A stretch of DNA of 41,667 nt, taken from contig JABHEG010000004.1 in assembly GCA_018676675.1 (NCBI GenBank), positions 1 to 41,667 on the forward strand, written 5' to 3'. Under the pieces are notes generated by a model. The model was given only the letters and a program-made list of their open reading frames with translations, searched no databases and was not told the origin of the DNA. Below, piece by piece: positions 17,299-26,459 of the stretch. Both the position numbers and the translations under genes were made by a program. Source of the DNA: Lentisphaerota bacterium. Lineage in GTDB: Bacteria > Verrucomicrobiota > Lentisphaeria > Oligosphaerales > JABHEG01. How positions within the stretch are numbered: the stretch's first letter is position 1; each line of letters begins with the position of its first letter.

Positions 17299-17911
17299 GT
17301 GCGATGACCTTCGCCAGAAAGCACTGTGTGACGGCTTCGACAGCCGTGCAGCACATGCCTGGCGGATTCATTGTCGCTCCTGCCCGGACTGTCGTACCGA
17401 ACTCTACCTCCTTGAAACACTCCAGCGCCAGGCCCAGAGCGAGCGCCGTCATCTCCCCAGGCGCGAAGTCGCAGAGCTCCTTGAGCAAGCCCGTAACCGT
17501 TTCCCCCGCAGAGCCCCGATGGCAAGCGCGTGGACATGGTCGTTCCGCTTGGCCTGCGTTGCAGCAATGTTCCTCGTCGTTGCTCACGTACAGCGACAGA
17601 ACCACGATGGGCACGGGACGCAAGCTTCCGCCGTATCGGCGGAAGCGACCAGTACAGGGCAAGGCGAAGTGCCGACGACTGGGGCTTCCATGGGAAGAGA
17701 ACATGAGCAGCAACTGGCAATCGGTGCCACTGCCGCCTCGCCGACTGTGTCTCCGGTGGAAGACGACTTCGATGAACAGTTGCGGCAGATACGGTTGCGG
17801 ATCGACTCCCGACGAGAGACAATCCTGGAGTTGCTCGACCGCGATCTTGGCGAGGGGGGGGACGACGATGCCTGGAACGCCTCACTGTGGTCAGTTGCCG
17901 AACTCGCCTAG
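17288..17911 (+). CDS. Zinc-binding anti-sigma factor, single membrane span
   Basis: 207 residues. The N-terminal cytoplasmic part carries H28-x3-C32-x2-C35 (HCRSCPDC), the ZAS-type zinc motif of anti-sigma factors. One predicted membrane helix spans about 81-100 (AWTWSFRLACVAAMFLVVAH), followed by an extracytoplasmic Ser/Thr/Ala-rich linker and a charged helical end (about 155-205). It overlaps the sigma gene and so almost certainly binds that sigma factor. Release could occur by zinc loss, proteolysis or partner binding; which one is unknown. It is followed 5 bases later by an exported protein. Confidence 0.85.
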   Translation: MSRRCDDLRQKALCDGFDSRAAHAWRIHCRSCPDCRTELYLLETLQRQAQSERRHLPRREVAELLEQARNRFPRRAPMASAWTWSFRLACVAAMFLVVAHVQRQNHDGHGTQASAVSAEATSTGQGEVPTTGASMGREHEQQLAIGATAASPTVSPVEDDFDEQLRQIRLRIDSRRETILELLDRDLGEGGDDDAWNASLWSVAELA

Positions 17912-17915
17912 TCAT

Positions 17916-18605
17916 ATGACCCGATACCGACTGCAATACCTTCTGGCATGGCAGCTCGCCGCCATCCTCGCTCTTCTCCCGCAGTGGGTGGCATCTCAGA
18001 CCACGCAGCCGGCAAAATGTGCGCCCGTCTCCCGCACACTCGGTGGGGCGAGGACGAGCCGGGAAGCCCCGACGGCTCTGAAGCTCTCCACGGCTACGCG
18101 CAAACTCCTCCGCCAACACCAGCAGAAGTGTGCCCGTTCCGTTCAGGTAGGCAAACTGCTCGAACTCCTCGAAAAACGTGATCCCGAAACGCTCCGGGAA
18201 GTGGATCAAGCCTGCCGGAGCAAGGCGGCCAATGCCCCAGACTTGGTGCGGCAGGTGTTTAGCGTATACATTGAACTGCGCCGACTCCAGACTGGCAATG
18301 CCGCGGAGTCTGAGCGCGTTTTGTCGATCATGATCCTTGAGGGCAAGTGCAGACGGCTCACCGCCAAAGTGAGGAGAACGTCCCCGGAAGCTCGCCGAAA
18401 TGGTGTGGCCAAAGAGGATACGCTACGTCTGAAACGCCTGCTTGAGGAGATCTTCGACTCGACCCAGGCGAACCAACTGATCGAAGTCAACCGTCTTGAA
18501 GCGGAGGTACGGGAGATGCGTCGCCACCTTGAGGAGCGCGGTCGCAACAGGGCAGCCATCCTCGAAACTCGGCTCGCCGGCCTCACCGGGGCTGACCTTC
18601 CGTGA
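17916..18605 (+). CDS. Exported helical protein in the sigma/anti-sigma operon
   Basis: 229 residues, function not recognised. An N-terminal signal peptide (about 1-27, LLAWQLAAILALLPQWVASQ) is followed by a strongly charged, alpha-helical protein with heptad-like stretches at about 60-135 and 150-225 (EVNRLEAEVREMRRHLEERG). The overall look is that of periplasmic helical hairpin proteins such as Spy/CnrX-type sensors that modulate ECF sigma pathways, but I see no Spy motif. The ATG at 17916 starts 5 bases after the anti-sigma stop; the same frame is open far upstream but that part overlaps the anti-sigma gene. Likely the third gene of one operon. Confidence 0.72.
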   Translation: MTRYRLQYLLAWQLAAILALLPQWVASQTTQPAKCAPVSRTLGGARTSREAPTALKLSTATRKLLRQHQQKCARSVQVGKLLELLEKRDPETLREVDQACRSKAANAPDLVRQVFSVYIELRRLQTGNAAESERVLSIMILEGKCRRLTAKVRRTSPEARRNGVAKEDTLRLKRLLEEIFDSTQANQLIEVNRLEAEVREMRRHLEERGRNRAAILETRLAGLTGADLP

Positions 18606-18711
18606 TTGCGGACTCCCCATGGGCGTATAGAGCACGCCAAGCCTTGAATCCCTGGCGTGGCTCAGCGGTCCGCCCGCCTCAACCCACTTCTTGAGTCCTC
18701 GGGAGCAGTCC

Positions 18712-21700
18712 ATGAAAGTGACTCCGGCGCTGCTGCTCAAATGCTTCATACTGATGGTGCTTGCACTGCTTGCCCTCCTTGTCGTCGCCGATGCCTACAT
18801 CGAGGTGATTGGCATCCCCGCCCCTCTGATCCGCAGAGCCCAGACACGTATTCGGGACGAATGGGGGGTGAGTATGGAGGCAGGGCGGGTCCGCCTGGGA
18901 CTTCTGAGAGGAGGGCACGCCGAAGATATCCGCCTGTCCTGGCCGGGCAGGAGACACACCTCTCTACGAGCCCGCAGACTCTCCTTCCGCCCGTCTGTGG
19001 GCGCTCTCCTGACCGGGAAGCTCCGCCCCGGCACGGTGACCATCCACGAAGGGACGCTTGAACGGGCGTCAACGGCCGAGGCCGGAGCGCCCCGGCAACT
19101 TGCCCTTCACATTCTGCACGCCCAGGGGCAGTTCGACGGCAACGACCTGAAGAGGTTCTCGTTGGACGGCCAGTTCGGAGACATGGGTATCCGGGCAGAG
19201 GGATGTGTTCTGGACCTTCTGGGCAGCAGGCCCCATTCGCCCGTCACGCGAGCCCGAAGTATGACACAGAAGAACGATGAAGACACGTGGGTGGCGCAAG
19301 TCGTCGATCAGTTGGGGGCTCTGAATCTGGATCCCGCTCGCGCTCAGATTGAGCTGGATGTCCGGGCCTCCGCAAGCATGCCATCAGTCACGGTCATCTC
19401 GGGTCGTTTGGCCCTGCGCGATATGCTCTACCGTTCGACAGTCGTCCGATTGCTCGAAGCCAACATCACCTACCGTCAGCAAGAGCTCAAAGTCTCGGAC
19501 ATCCTGATGTTGACGGAGGGCGGGGACCGGGCCGAGGGGGAGATCACGATCTGGCTGGACGATCGACTGGTTGCGGGACAGATATCCGGGGAAGTGAGGA
19601 CAGCAACCTTACGGCAGGCCATGCCTCCCGATCGCGCCTCCGACAACTGGCTACTCCAGTCCTTCAATACCCCGCATCCCTTGACGTTTCAGGCCGAACT
19701 CCAACCGTCTCCTCTGACACTCAAGGAAGCCAGAGCGTCGGGTCAGGTGGCTGGACGGCACGTGCGTGTGCGTGGCGTGCCGGCCAGCCAAGTCTCTGCC
19801 CAAGTGGCCTATGCAGACGGGTGTTTGGCCGTCACCGATGTAAACATCCAGTGGTCCGAGCAACCCGCCCAGACGGACATGACGGGCGCCTTTTCCTGGT
19901 GGCCGGCAGAAAAGCAAATTGCGGGAGAAGCTCAGGGAGTCGGCAGCCTTCTCACCAGACTTCCTCCTCTCACCACGGGAGCCTCACACATCCTGAGCAG
20001 GATCAACTGGGGCGGCACGCCGCCCAGGATCTCATGCAAGTTAGCTCGATCACCGCTTGACTGGCGCCAATGGAACGGTGACGTCCTCTTCGCGACTGCG
20101 GAAGTCCGCTATGAAGGATGGCACGTGCACCGAACGAGTGGGAAGCTTGGGTTGCGCGCCGGAACACTTGAGCTGCTGCAGAGCCGCCTTGACTGGAATG
20201 ACGAGGGAACAAATGCGCTCGAGCTGAAAGGGCACGTAAATGTGACGCAGTTGCTGGACGAGGCCCGGGCAACCTGCACTGCTGACATCGTGTGCCGAGT
20301 CACCCCACCAGCCCAGCCCGGGCAAGTGGTTGCGCCCCCCTCCTCCGAACAGCCTAAAGCTACAGTCACGATCATGGTCGACCGTTGTGGCCCCGCAGTG
20401 TTGCTGTCGGGCGATCTTGACGGTCTGTTTCGCCCGGCAGAGCTCTACCGTGTTCTGCAAGGGCCTCTCAGGCTCCCCCATAGCAAAATGGCAGCCCGGA
20501 TCAGGGAGTTCGGCGCACCCGCGACTGTTAAGCTCCACATGGAGCCCTGCGAGTGGCCGATCCAGACATGGGCCATCCGAGGCACGATTGCCGCGAAAGA
20601 CGTCGGCTACAAATCGCTCAAGGTGCAGTCCGTTGATGCTCGTGTGCAAGTCACCCCGAAACAGATTCTCTTCCGGGAGATCAGAGCTACGACCCAAGCC
20701 GGCGACGCAATTTCGCTCGATGTTGACGTCAACCTGGATCCACCCGCGCTGTGGCTCAAAGACGGCGTATTGCGGGGCGACCCGGGACTGGCAGCGGTGT
20801 TCATCGAAGCCCCCAAAGGCAGGAGCCTGTACGAAGCCATCTGGCGCGACTTTGAGTGGGATGCCGCGAACCCGCCGACGGTGAAGCTTGGGAGGCTTGT
20901 CAACCGTTTCGACCCCGTCAGTCGAGACTGGGACCTCCGCATGGACGCTCACATCGACGTTGAGAACGCCCGGTACCGCAAGGTGGACACGTCTGCCATC
21001 AGTGCCAACGTCCAGCTGATGTTACCCGGGGCCGTCTCGATCAGCGACGTAACGATTCAAAGAGGAGAGAGCGTTGCCAAGGGCGACGTCCGGATTCTGA
21101 CCGAAGGGGTCCCGTCCTGCCGATTTGAGCTGACTGAACTGAAGGGAGGATGCAACCCCAAGAGTATTCTCAGGACTATCCGCCCCGGGTGGGAAACGAT
21201 ACTGGCGGACTTCACCTTCGCGCCCGACACCGAGGTGACCTGCCGGGGAACGTTCTTTCTCGATGATCAGCCGGAACTCCGCCTTGATAGGGGCACGGTG
21301 ATCACATCGTCCTGCCGCTACAAGTCCGTTGAATTCCGCAGCGTCAACGGGACGTGGGGAGTCAATGGGAAACAGGTGGTGTGGGACGTCCCGAAAGCTC
21401 AACTCTACGGCGGCGAGGCCTCGGTGACCGGACATTTCGACGCGACGCTGAATCACGGCGGCCTGGCCCTGAAGCTGAGTCAGGTCCAACTGAAGGATCT
21501 GTTGGGCGACCTTGGTGTATCGGGAGATAACGACGCCATCACTGAGAGTAAGCTCGCGGGGAACTGCCGGCTGACATTCCTGCGGGGATGGTCCGGCATG
21601 GACCTCCAGCTCAGCGGGAACGGTCGCATACGTATCAGTGAGTCGAACCTTTGGAGCATCCCCCTCTTTGCCCAACTCGGACAGCTCGTCCGACTGTCCA

Positions 21701-22023
21701 GCCTGGGGCGTATCTCTGCCCTGGAAGCCGACTTGGACTTCAATGGCGAACGAGTCGTCGTCCCGTCTCTGTCGACCAATGGCACGATCATCTCGCTCTC
21801 CGGGAACGGAGAGTACTCCTGGCAGTCCGACAAGCTCAACTTCAGGGTCCACGGCGAGACGCTCAAGAAAGTCCACGCCCTGTCATTCGTCCTGCGCCCA
21901 CTGTCCTGGGTGTTCGATGCACAGCTGACCGGGACGGTGGCGGACCACCGCTGGCGCATGATAAGTGTTCTGGAAAAGGCCCTGTCAGGCATCGGCAAAA
22001 ACGACGTAAACGACGTCGAGTGA
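18712..22023 (+). CDS. AsmA-like / TamB-like large envelope protein
   Basis: 1103 residues. One N-terminal membrane helix (about 7-27, LKCFILMVLALLALLVVADAY) anchors a long protein made of repeating beta-strand segments. The C-terminal part (about 950-1100) matches the AsmA-like C-terminal region in style: it contains LQLSGNGRIRISESNLWSIP, then LSSLGRISALEADLDFNGER and FRVHGETLKKVHALSFVLRP. Such proteins form elongated grooves thought to move phospholipids or assist outer-membrane assembly. The start at 18712 has GGAG 6 bases upstream and opens directly on the membrane anchor. It lies downstream of the sigma/anti-sigma operon by about 105 bases and 180 bases before mreB. Specific substrate unknown. 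Confidence 0.82.
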   Translation: MKVTPALLLKCFILMVLALLALLVVADAYIEVIGIPAPLIRRAQTRIRDEWGVSMEAGRVRLGLLRGGHAEDIRLSWPGRRHTSLRARRLSFRPSVGALLTGKLRPGTVTIHEGTLERASTAEAGAPRQLALHILHAQGQFDGNDLKRFSLDGQFGDMGIRAEGCVLDLLGSRPHSPVTRARSMTQKNDEDTWVAQVVDQLGALNLDPARAQIELDVRASASMPSVTVISGRLALRDMLYRSTVVRLLEANITYRQQELKVSDILMLTEGGDRAEGEITIWLDDRLVAGQISGEVRTATLRQAMPPDRASDNWLLQSFNTPHPLTFQAELQPSPLTLKEARASGQVAGRHVRVRGVPASQVSAQVAYADGCLAVTDVNIQWSEQPAQTDMTGAFSWWPAEKQIAGEAQGVGSLLTRLPPLTTGASHILSRINWGGTPPRISCKLARSPLDWRQWNGDVLFATAEVRYEGWHVHRTSGKLGLRAGTLELLQSRLDWNDEGTNALELKGHVNVTQLLDEARATCTADIVCRVTPPAQPGQVVAPPSSEQPKATVTIMVDRCGPAVLLSGDLDGLFRPAELYRVLQGPLRLPHSKMAARIREFGAPATVKLHMEPCEWPIQTWAIRGTIAAKDVGYKSLKVQSVDARVQVTPKQILFREIRATTQAGDAISLDVDVNLDPPALWLKDGVLRGDPGLAAVFIEAPKGRSLYEAIWRDFEWDAANPPTVKLGRLVNRFDPVSRDWDLRMDAHIDVENARYRKVDTSAISANVQLMLPGAVSISDVTIQRGESVAKGDVRILTEGVPSCRFELTELKGGCNPKSILRTIRPGWETILADFTFAPDTEVTCRGTFFLDDQPELRLDRGTVITSSCRYKSVEFRSVNGTWGVNGKQVVWDVPKAQLYGGEASVTGHFDATLNHGGLALKLSQVQLKDLLGDLGVSGDNDAITESKLAGNCRLTFLRGWSGMDLQLSGNGRIRISESNLWSIPLFAQLGQLVRLSSLGRISALEADLDFNGERVVVPSLSTNGTIISLSGNGEYSWQSDKLNFRVHGETLKKVHALSFVLRPLSWVFDAQLTGTVADHRWRMISVLEKALSGIGKNDVNDVE

Positions 22024-22035
22024 GCCACCCGCACG

Positions 22036-22075
22036 ATGCTTGATTTCAACGGCATTCCTGCAATCCGTTGAGCAT
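22036..22075. repeat. Inverted repeat between the AsmA-like gene and mreB
   Basis: CAACGG (22047-22052) pairs with CCGTTG (22065-22070), and flanking ATGCT (22036-22040) pairs with AGCAT (22071-22075). The resulting interrupted hairpin lies 13 bases after the AsmA-like stop codon. There is no T run, so it is not a typical intrinsic terminator. It could be an RNA stability or weak termination element. Confidence 0.35.
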
Positions 22076-22186
22076 GGAGCCAAACTCCCACCCACTGTTA
22101 CTAGAATCCCCATGGAGATGGAGTATTTTCTGACGTATATTCCCGTGTCACATGGCTACCTTTGTGCTCCCGACCAGTTCCGTTGA

Positions 22187-23254
<1,068 letters not shown>

Positions 23255-23352
23255 TCTTCCTGGGCTTGCCCGCAGCCCCCCTCTTCCGCCCGAAGCGTCG
23301 CTCCTACTCCCCCACGGGAAACGCCTGAGCGCCCGGCGAAAATCCCGGGCTC

Positions 23353-23369
23353 ATGTGTGATTCTCACAT
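23353..23369. promoter_or_regulatory. Palindrome upstream of the cyclase gene, possible operator
   Basis: ATGTGTGATTCTCACAT is a near-perfect palindrome with TGTGA-TTC-TCACA at its core, located about 37 bases before the cyclase start. The half-sites equal those of CRP-family sites, but the spacer is 3 instead of 6 bases, so a standard CRP/FNR site is not met. A dimeric regulator could bind here; it may also lie in the untranslated leader. Confidence 0.3.
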
Positions 23370-23405
23370 TGCGACGACACACAGCCAAGCCAGGGGGCAT
23401 TTCAC

Positions 23406-25661
23406 GTGAAAGACATAATGAAGCGACTTCTCAAGCCCTCGGCCTTCAAGGCCGGCCTGCTGGTCGTTCTTGTGGCCTTGCTCTACTACTTCGAAGGCAG
23501 CCAGTACAGCGGCGAGAAACTCCCCCTCCTCGACTCGCTTGATGACCGCGTTACTGACTTCATGTTTCAGATCCGCGGCGAACGCCCCACAACGGACTCG
23601 GTCGTCATTCTAGACATTGATGAGGCCAGTCTCAAAGCGCTGGGGCAGTGGCCTTGGGCCCGTTCGCAGGTCGCTGCCTTGACGGTCAACGCAGATCGCG
23701 CCGGCGCGAAGATCATCGGCTTCGATATCGTTTTCGCTGAACCTGACCGCCTGTCGTTGAGCGCCCACGAAGAATACCTCAAGAAGAAGGGATACCTCAC
23801 GGATGACGTCAGCCTGGCCAATGAAGACAACGACGTCTTCTTCGGGGAAGCCATCCTCGACGCGGAGGCAAAGGCGATCCTGGGCTACTTCATGAAAATG
23901 GAGGACGATGGCCTGCGAGGGTCTTCTCCCCCCCCTCTGCCGGAATTCAGCATGGAGTTGGCGAAACTGCGGGAGGATCTTGGAGGGGGCTGGGAGTGCC
24001 CAATCCCGGTGGCCTATCGTCCCATTCTCAACCTCCAGACAATCGCCGACGGAGCGATGAGCGAAGGGTTCTACAACGCAATCCCCGACTCCTCAGGGAT
24101 CGTCCGTAATGTGCCTCTTTTGATGCGCTACAGGGACACGATCTACCCTCACTTGACCCTCGAGATGGTTCGAGAGGTCCGCGCGGAGGAGGGGATGACG
24201 GACACCCCCACTCTGGCCGTATCCAAGAGCGGCCTTCAGGGGATCCACTTTGATGGGAAGCTGATCCCGACCGATCTGGAATGTAAGCTGCTTGTGAACT
24301 ACCGGGGGAACCAGGGGGCCTTCCCCTATATATCGGCAGCGGATGTCATCGCGGGAAAGCCGGAGGCGCTGGCTCAACTCAAGGACAAGTACGCGTTGAT
24401 CGGCACATCTACCTGGGGCCTGCGAGACCTGCGTGCGACGCCGTTCGCACAATCATTCCCGGGCGTCGAGATCCTGGCGACAGTCATCGACAACATCCTC
24501 GCGAACGACCCATTGCGCTTGGACATACTGACCGAACGGGGCGTGATCGCCACGATCCTTGTCGTTGGCGGCATCGGCCTGACCATCCTCCTGACCTACA
24601 GCGGAGCGCTAGTGGGCGGCGCTGCCGGATTCGCGCTGATGGCGTTCCTTGTTATTGGGAACTACTACGGCTTCTTCCTGCGCAACCAGATCGTCGGCAT
24701 CACCTACCCGCTGTTCACGCTGGTAACGATCTACCTTGTTGTGTCGGTGCTCAACTACTTCTTCGAGGGGCGGGAGAAGCGCATCATTCGCGGCATGTTC
24801 TCGACGATGGTCTCAGGCGATGTGTTGCGTTACATGGAGGACAACCCCGGCAGCTTTTCGCTTGCCGGTGAGGAACGGCAGGCCACGATGTTCTTCTCGG
24901 ATGTGGCCGGATTCACAACCATCTCCGAGAGCCTGACACCACAGGATCTCGTTCTCTTGCTCAATGCGTACCTCACCCCGATGACCGAGATCGTCATGGG
25001 GCACCAGGGGTACGTTGACAAGTACGAGGGCGACGCCATCATGGCGGAGTGGGGGGTGCCCTATCCCCTTGAGGAACACGCACGGCTGGCTTGCTTTGCT
25101 GCCCTTGACCAACAGGAGAAGCTGACCGAGATGCGCGAGGATTTGTACCAGCGATTCGGTCACAGGCTCTTCGTTCGCATGGGCCTCAACTCCGGCACCG
25201 TCTCGGCCGGGAACATGGGATCGACTGACCGCTTCTCCTACACCGTCATGGGAGACGCCGTCAACCAGGCCGCCCGCTTTGAGCCGGCCAACAAGGACTA
25301 CGACACAGACATCATGATGGGCGCTTCGACCTATGAACTGGCCAAACCCTACATCGAAGCACGAATGCTCGACAAGATTATCGTCAAAGGGAAGACTGAA
25401 CCCATCGACATCTATGAACTGATCGCCAAGCGAGGGAAACTGAGTACCGATCAGGCCGAGATCATCGGCCTGTATGAAGAGGCCCTGAAGGTGCACTGGG
25501 AGCGCGACTTTGAGGGAGCGCTCAAGAAGCTGAACGAGGGCCTCCGGATCATCCCCGATGACGGCCCGTGCAACGCGTTGCTGGAGCGTATCAAGCGATA
25601 CACCGTCACCCCTCCCCCCGACACGTGGCAAGGCGAGTACGTTCGGACCAGCAAGGATTGA
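23406..25661 (+). CDS. CHASE2-domain class III adenylate/guanylate cyclase
   Basis: 751 residues. Membrane helix 1 (about 13-28), an extracytoplasmic CHASE2 sensor (about 40-355; VVILDIDEASLKALGQWPW), three membrane helices (about 374-450), a class III nucleotide cyclase domain (about 488-665) and a short helical TPR-like tail (about 690-740). Metal-binding D499 (FFSDVAGF) and D543 (KYEGDAIM), K539, and transition-state N620 and R624 are present. S611 in FSYTVMGD occupies the position that usually holds Asp in adenylyl cyclases, so purine preference is uncertain. It probably makes cAMP or cGMP in response to an envelope signal. GTG at 23406 has GGGG about 8 bases upstream; ATG at 23418 is an alternative. 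It follows mreB. Confidence 0.93.
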   Translation: MKDIMKRLLKPSAFKAGLLVVLVALLYYFEGSQYSGEKLPLLDSLDDRVTDFMFQIRGERPTTDSVVILDIDEASLKALGQWPWARSQVAALTVNADRAGAKIIGFDIVFAEPDRLSLSAHEEYLKKKGYLTDDVSLANEDNDVFFGEAILDAEAKAILGYFMKMEDDGLRGSSPPPLPEFSMELAKLREDLGGGWECPIPVAYRPILNLQTIADGAMSEGFYNAIPDSSGIVRNVPLLMRYRDTIYPHLTLEMVREVRAEEGMTDTPTLAVSKSGLQGIHFDGKLIPTDLECKLLVNYRGNQGAFPYISAADVIAGKPEALAQLKDKYALIGTSTWGLRDLRATPFAQSFPGVEILATVIDNILANDPLRLDILTERGVIATILVVGGIGLTILLTYSGALVGGAAGFALMAFLVIGNYYGFFLRNQIVGITYPLFTLVTIYLVVSVLNYFFEGREKRIIRGMFSTMVSGDVLRYMEDNPGSFSLAGEERQATMFFSDVAGFTTISESLTPQDLVLLLNAYLTPMTEIVMGHQGYVDKYEGDAIMAEWGVPYPLEEHARLACFAALDQQEKLTEMREDLYQRFGHRLFVRMGLNSGTVSAGNMGSTDRFSYTVMGDAVNQAARFEPANKDYDTDIMMGASTYELAKPYIEARMLDKIIVKGKTEPIDIYELIAKRGKLSTDQAEIIGLYEEALKVHWERDFEGALKKLNEGLRIIPDDGPCNALLERIKRYTVTPPPDTWQGEYVRTSKD

Positions 25662-25739
25662 CGCAGATGCGTTGTCCTGAGCCTCGACCCGACTACATTA
25701 CCCAGACGTGAGAAGACGATCCGAGAGTGGAGAATATCA

Positions 25740-26429
25740 GTGAAAGCAACCTTTGTGTCGGCAGCGCTGGCCGCTGTCTTGATGGCGAACGTTGGTGTGT
25801 CCGCGGAAGCCGAGGGATTCCGAGTCCGTTTGGGGTTGGTCAACGGGCACCTGAAAGAGGTGTTTTTCGGCTGTGCTGCGGGGGCCACATCGGGCTATGA
25901 CCATGGCATGGATGACCTCGCCCCGCCACCGGGCATACAGACCGGCTATACGGCGTTTGACACGCCGGTGGTCAATATGCCGAAGTTCTTCTACAAAGAC
26001 ATCAGAGGCCTGGCTGAAGAGGGGACGTGGCGGTTCTTTGCGGAGGTCTTCCCCAAGAAACCTGTGACAGTGACATGGGATCACGCAGATCTCCCGGCAG
26101 ACCGTGGCTTCACGATATCGGGCCCCGGATTCAACGACTCAATGCGGGACCGCTCGTCTGTCACCCTCGAATCGACAGCCACGCTGTTGATCAAGATGAC
26201 CCCCCGAGGGGCTTCTGTAGTACCGGAAACCACCACGGGTCTCGCTTCTGCCGAGCAGCCCCCCGAGGGGGCCTCTCAGTCTGCCCGTCCCAAGAAGGCG
26301 AACAGAGTCCCTGAAGCAAGCGAAGACGACGGAGCGGAGCAGCCACGGGGCCGAGGCTCGATGCGGATCATCCTGGCACTTGTGCTGGGTGCGGCGATCG
26401 TCATCGGGTTCGTCGCCACACGGCGGTAG
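25740..26429 (+). CDS. Exported protein with C-terminal membrane anchor, unknown function
   Basis: 229 residues, not recognised. A signal peptide (about 1-23, FVSAALAAVLMANVGVSAEA) is followed by a compact, strand-rich domain (about 24-150) with Gly/Asp/Pro-rich motifs such as GYDHGMDDLAPPP. A low-complexity Ala/Glu/Pro/Lys linker (about 152-205) follows. The C-terminus is a hydrophobic segment (about 208-225, IILALVLGAAIVIGFVA) ending in TRR. The layout domain, linker, hydrophobic helix, basic end resembles C-terminal sorting tags, though no PEP or LPXTG motif is visible. GTG at 25740 has GGAG seven bases upstream. It lies between the cyclase and the mtlD-like gene. Confidence 0.72.
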   Translation: MKATFVSAALAAVLMANVGVSAEAEGFRVRLGLVNGHLKEVFFGCAAGATSGYDHGMDDLAPPPGIQTGYTAFDTPVVNMPKFFYKDIRGLAEEGTWRFFAEVFPKKPVTVTWDHADLPADRGFTISGPGFNDSMRDRSSVTLESTATLLIKMTPRGASVVPETTTGLASAEQPPEGASQSARPKKANRVPEASEDDGAEQPRGRGSMRIILALVLGAAIVIGFVATRR

Positions 26430-26459
26430 ACACCGGGGAATCCCATTCAAGGGAAGCAT

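Noticed and set aside
17304..17915. Upstream extension of the exported helical protein (would add 204 codons)
   Set aside because: It overlaps the anti-sigma gene in another frame, and the peptide is not protein-like. The signal peptide begins cleanly at ATG 17916.
17223..18209. 328-codon open frame on the minus strand
   Set aside because: Antisense to the anti-sigma and exported-protein genes, Arg-rich, and without recognisable motifs.
23353..23369. Standard CRP binding site before the cyclase
   Set aside because: The half-sites are separated by 3 rather than 6 bases, so it is reported only as an unassigned palindrome.
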